Below, one piece after another: positions 63,762 through 64,000 of a DNA stretch of 64,000 nt. Position 1 is the first letter of the stretch, and the number at the start of each line of letters is the position of its first letter. The notes beneath the pieces are model-generated. The model saw nothing but the letters and a program-made list of their open reading frames with translations. It was not told the origin of the DNA and did not search any database. The DNA comes from Psococerastis gibbosa (lineage: Eukaryota > Arthropoda > Insecta > Psocodea > Psocidae). The translations under genes were made by a program, and so were the position numbers. The stretch lies in NCBI GenBank assembly GCA_963971405.1, contig OZ020488.1, positions 3,596,001 to 3,660,000 of the forward strand, in the 5' to 3' direction.

Positions 63762-64000
63762 TGATTGAACCATGCCTTATGATATCGTACCGTCGATCCT
63801 GCGATACAATAAATAGTTCAGCAACTCCCTAACAGTAGCTAACAGTTGGTGGCAGTGTTTTTTTCGTAACCCAGTTTAATTATTTTACTGCACATGTTTA
63901 GGCTACTGTGATTTCGTAATTTAGACATCCATTAAGCGAATTTAATACGAATTAAGGTATACGCATCCAGAATAAATAGTTGTTAATTGGGAATTCTCTC
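63762..64000. other. Flank of the piggyBac element, no gene recognised
   Basis: May include a few codons of the interrupted nuclease-like gene directly after the TTAA, but I see no recognisable continuation. The rest is AT-rich to the window edge. Confidence 0.4.

Overview
This window looks like a transposon-dense intergenic or heterochromatic stretch of an arthropod, most likely insect, nuclear genome. The base composition is AT-rich, introns are of GT-AG type, there are no operons or Shine-Dalgarno signals, and nearly every recognisable protein is an invertebrate transposable-element family. These include Ty3/gypsy, Ty1/copia, BEL/Pao, Jockey-like and I/R1-like non-LTR elements, pogo, piggyBac, hAT, PIF/Harbinger, a Sola-like element and an errantivirus-like provirus. 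I see no tRNA or rRNA gene and no complete conventional host gene. One unrecognised cellular-type exon (53172-57200) is split by a retrotransposon.

Layout. 1-756: gypsy pol fragment. 757-5046: copia remnant on the minus strand, interrupted by an intact-looking pogo transposon (1345-4128) and a 140-bp hairpin MITE (4626-4765). 5121-12195: broken gypsy pieces, two exons of a Sola-like gene, and a GC-rich 1.6-kb insertion (9938-11558) with an unrecognised 450-codon frame. 12203-14834: copia 3' end, hAT fragment, non-LTR element. 14836-20078: nearly complete Jockey-like element. 20079-34542: a second Jockey-like element with a repeat-array 5' UTR. Its ORF1 is split by a 9-kb insertion that itself contains a 6-kb transposon with about 0.5-kb inverted repeats and one intact 1482-residue protein. 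34971-37407: BEL/gypsy gag-pro remnants. 38064-41007: Sola-like transposon. 41022-49665: hAT, gypsy, BEL and two truncated piggyBac 5' halves. 50640-52518: Harbinger transposase beside a MADF-like gene, then hAT. 53172-57200: split exon with a non-LTR insertion. 57235-59534: deleted errantivirus-like provirus. 60484-61158: fragment of the same nuclease family as the 1482-residue protein, cut by an intact piggyBac (61163-63757).

Four elements look potentially autonomous or recently so: the pogo element (681-residue transposase, perfect 26-bp TIRs, TA duplication), the 6-kb TIR element (1482-residue protein), the piggyBac (585-residue two-exon transposase, TTAA duplication) and the first Jockey-like element (intact ORF2). 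The most unusual is the 6-kb element. Its protein joins two CxxC...HxxC zinc sites, a large central domain, an XPG/FEN-like PIN nuclease and a tesmin/TSO1-type CXC domain between very long TIRs.

Family calls rest on motifs read by eye. No database search was run. Boundaries given with a duplication or inverted repeat are precise to within a few bases, and the others are approximate.
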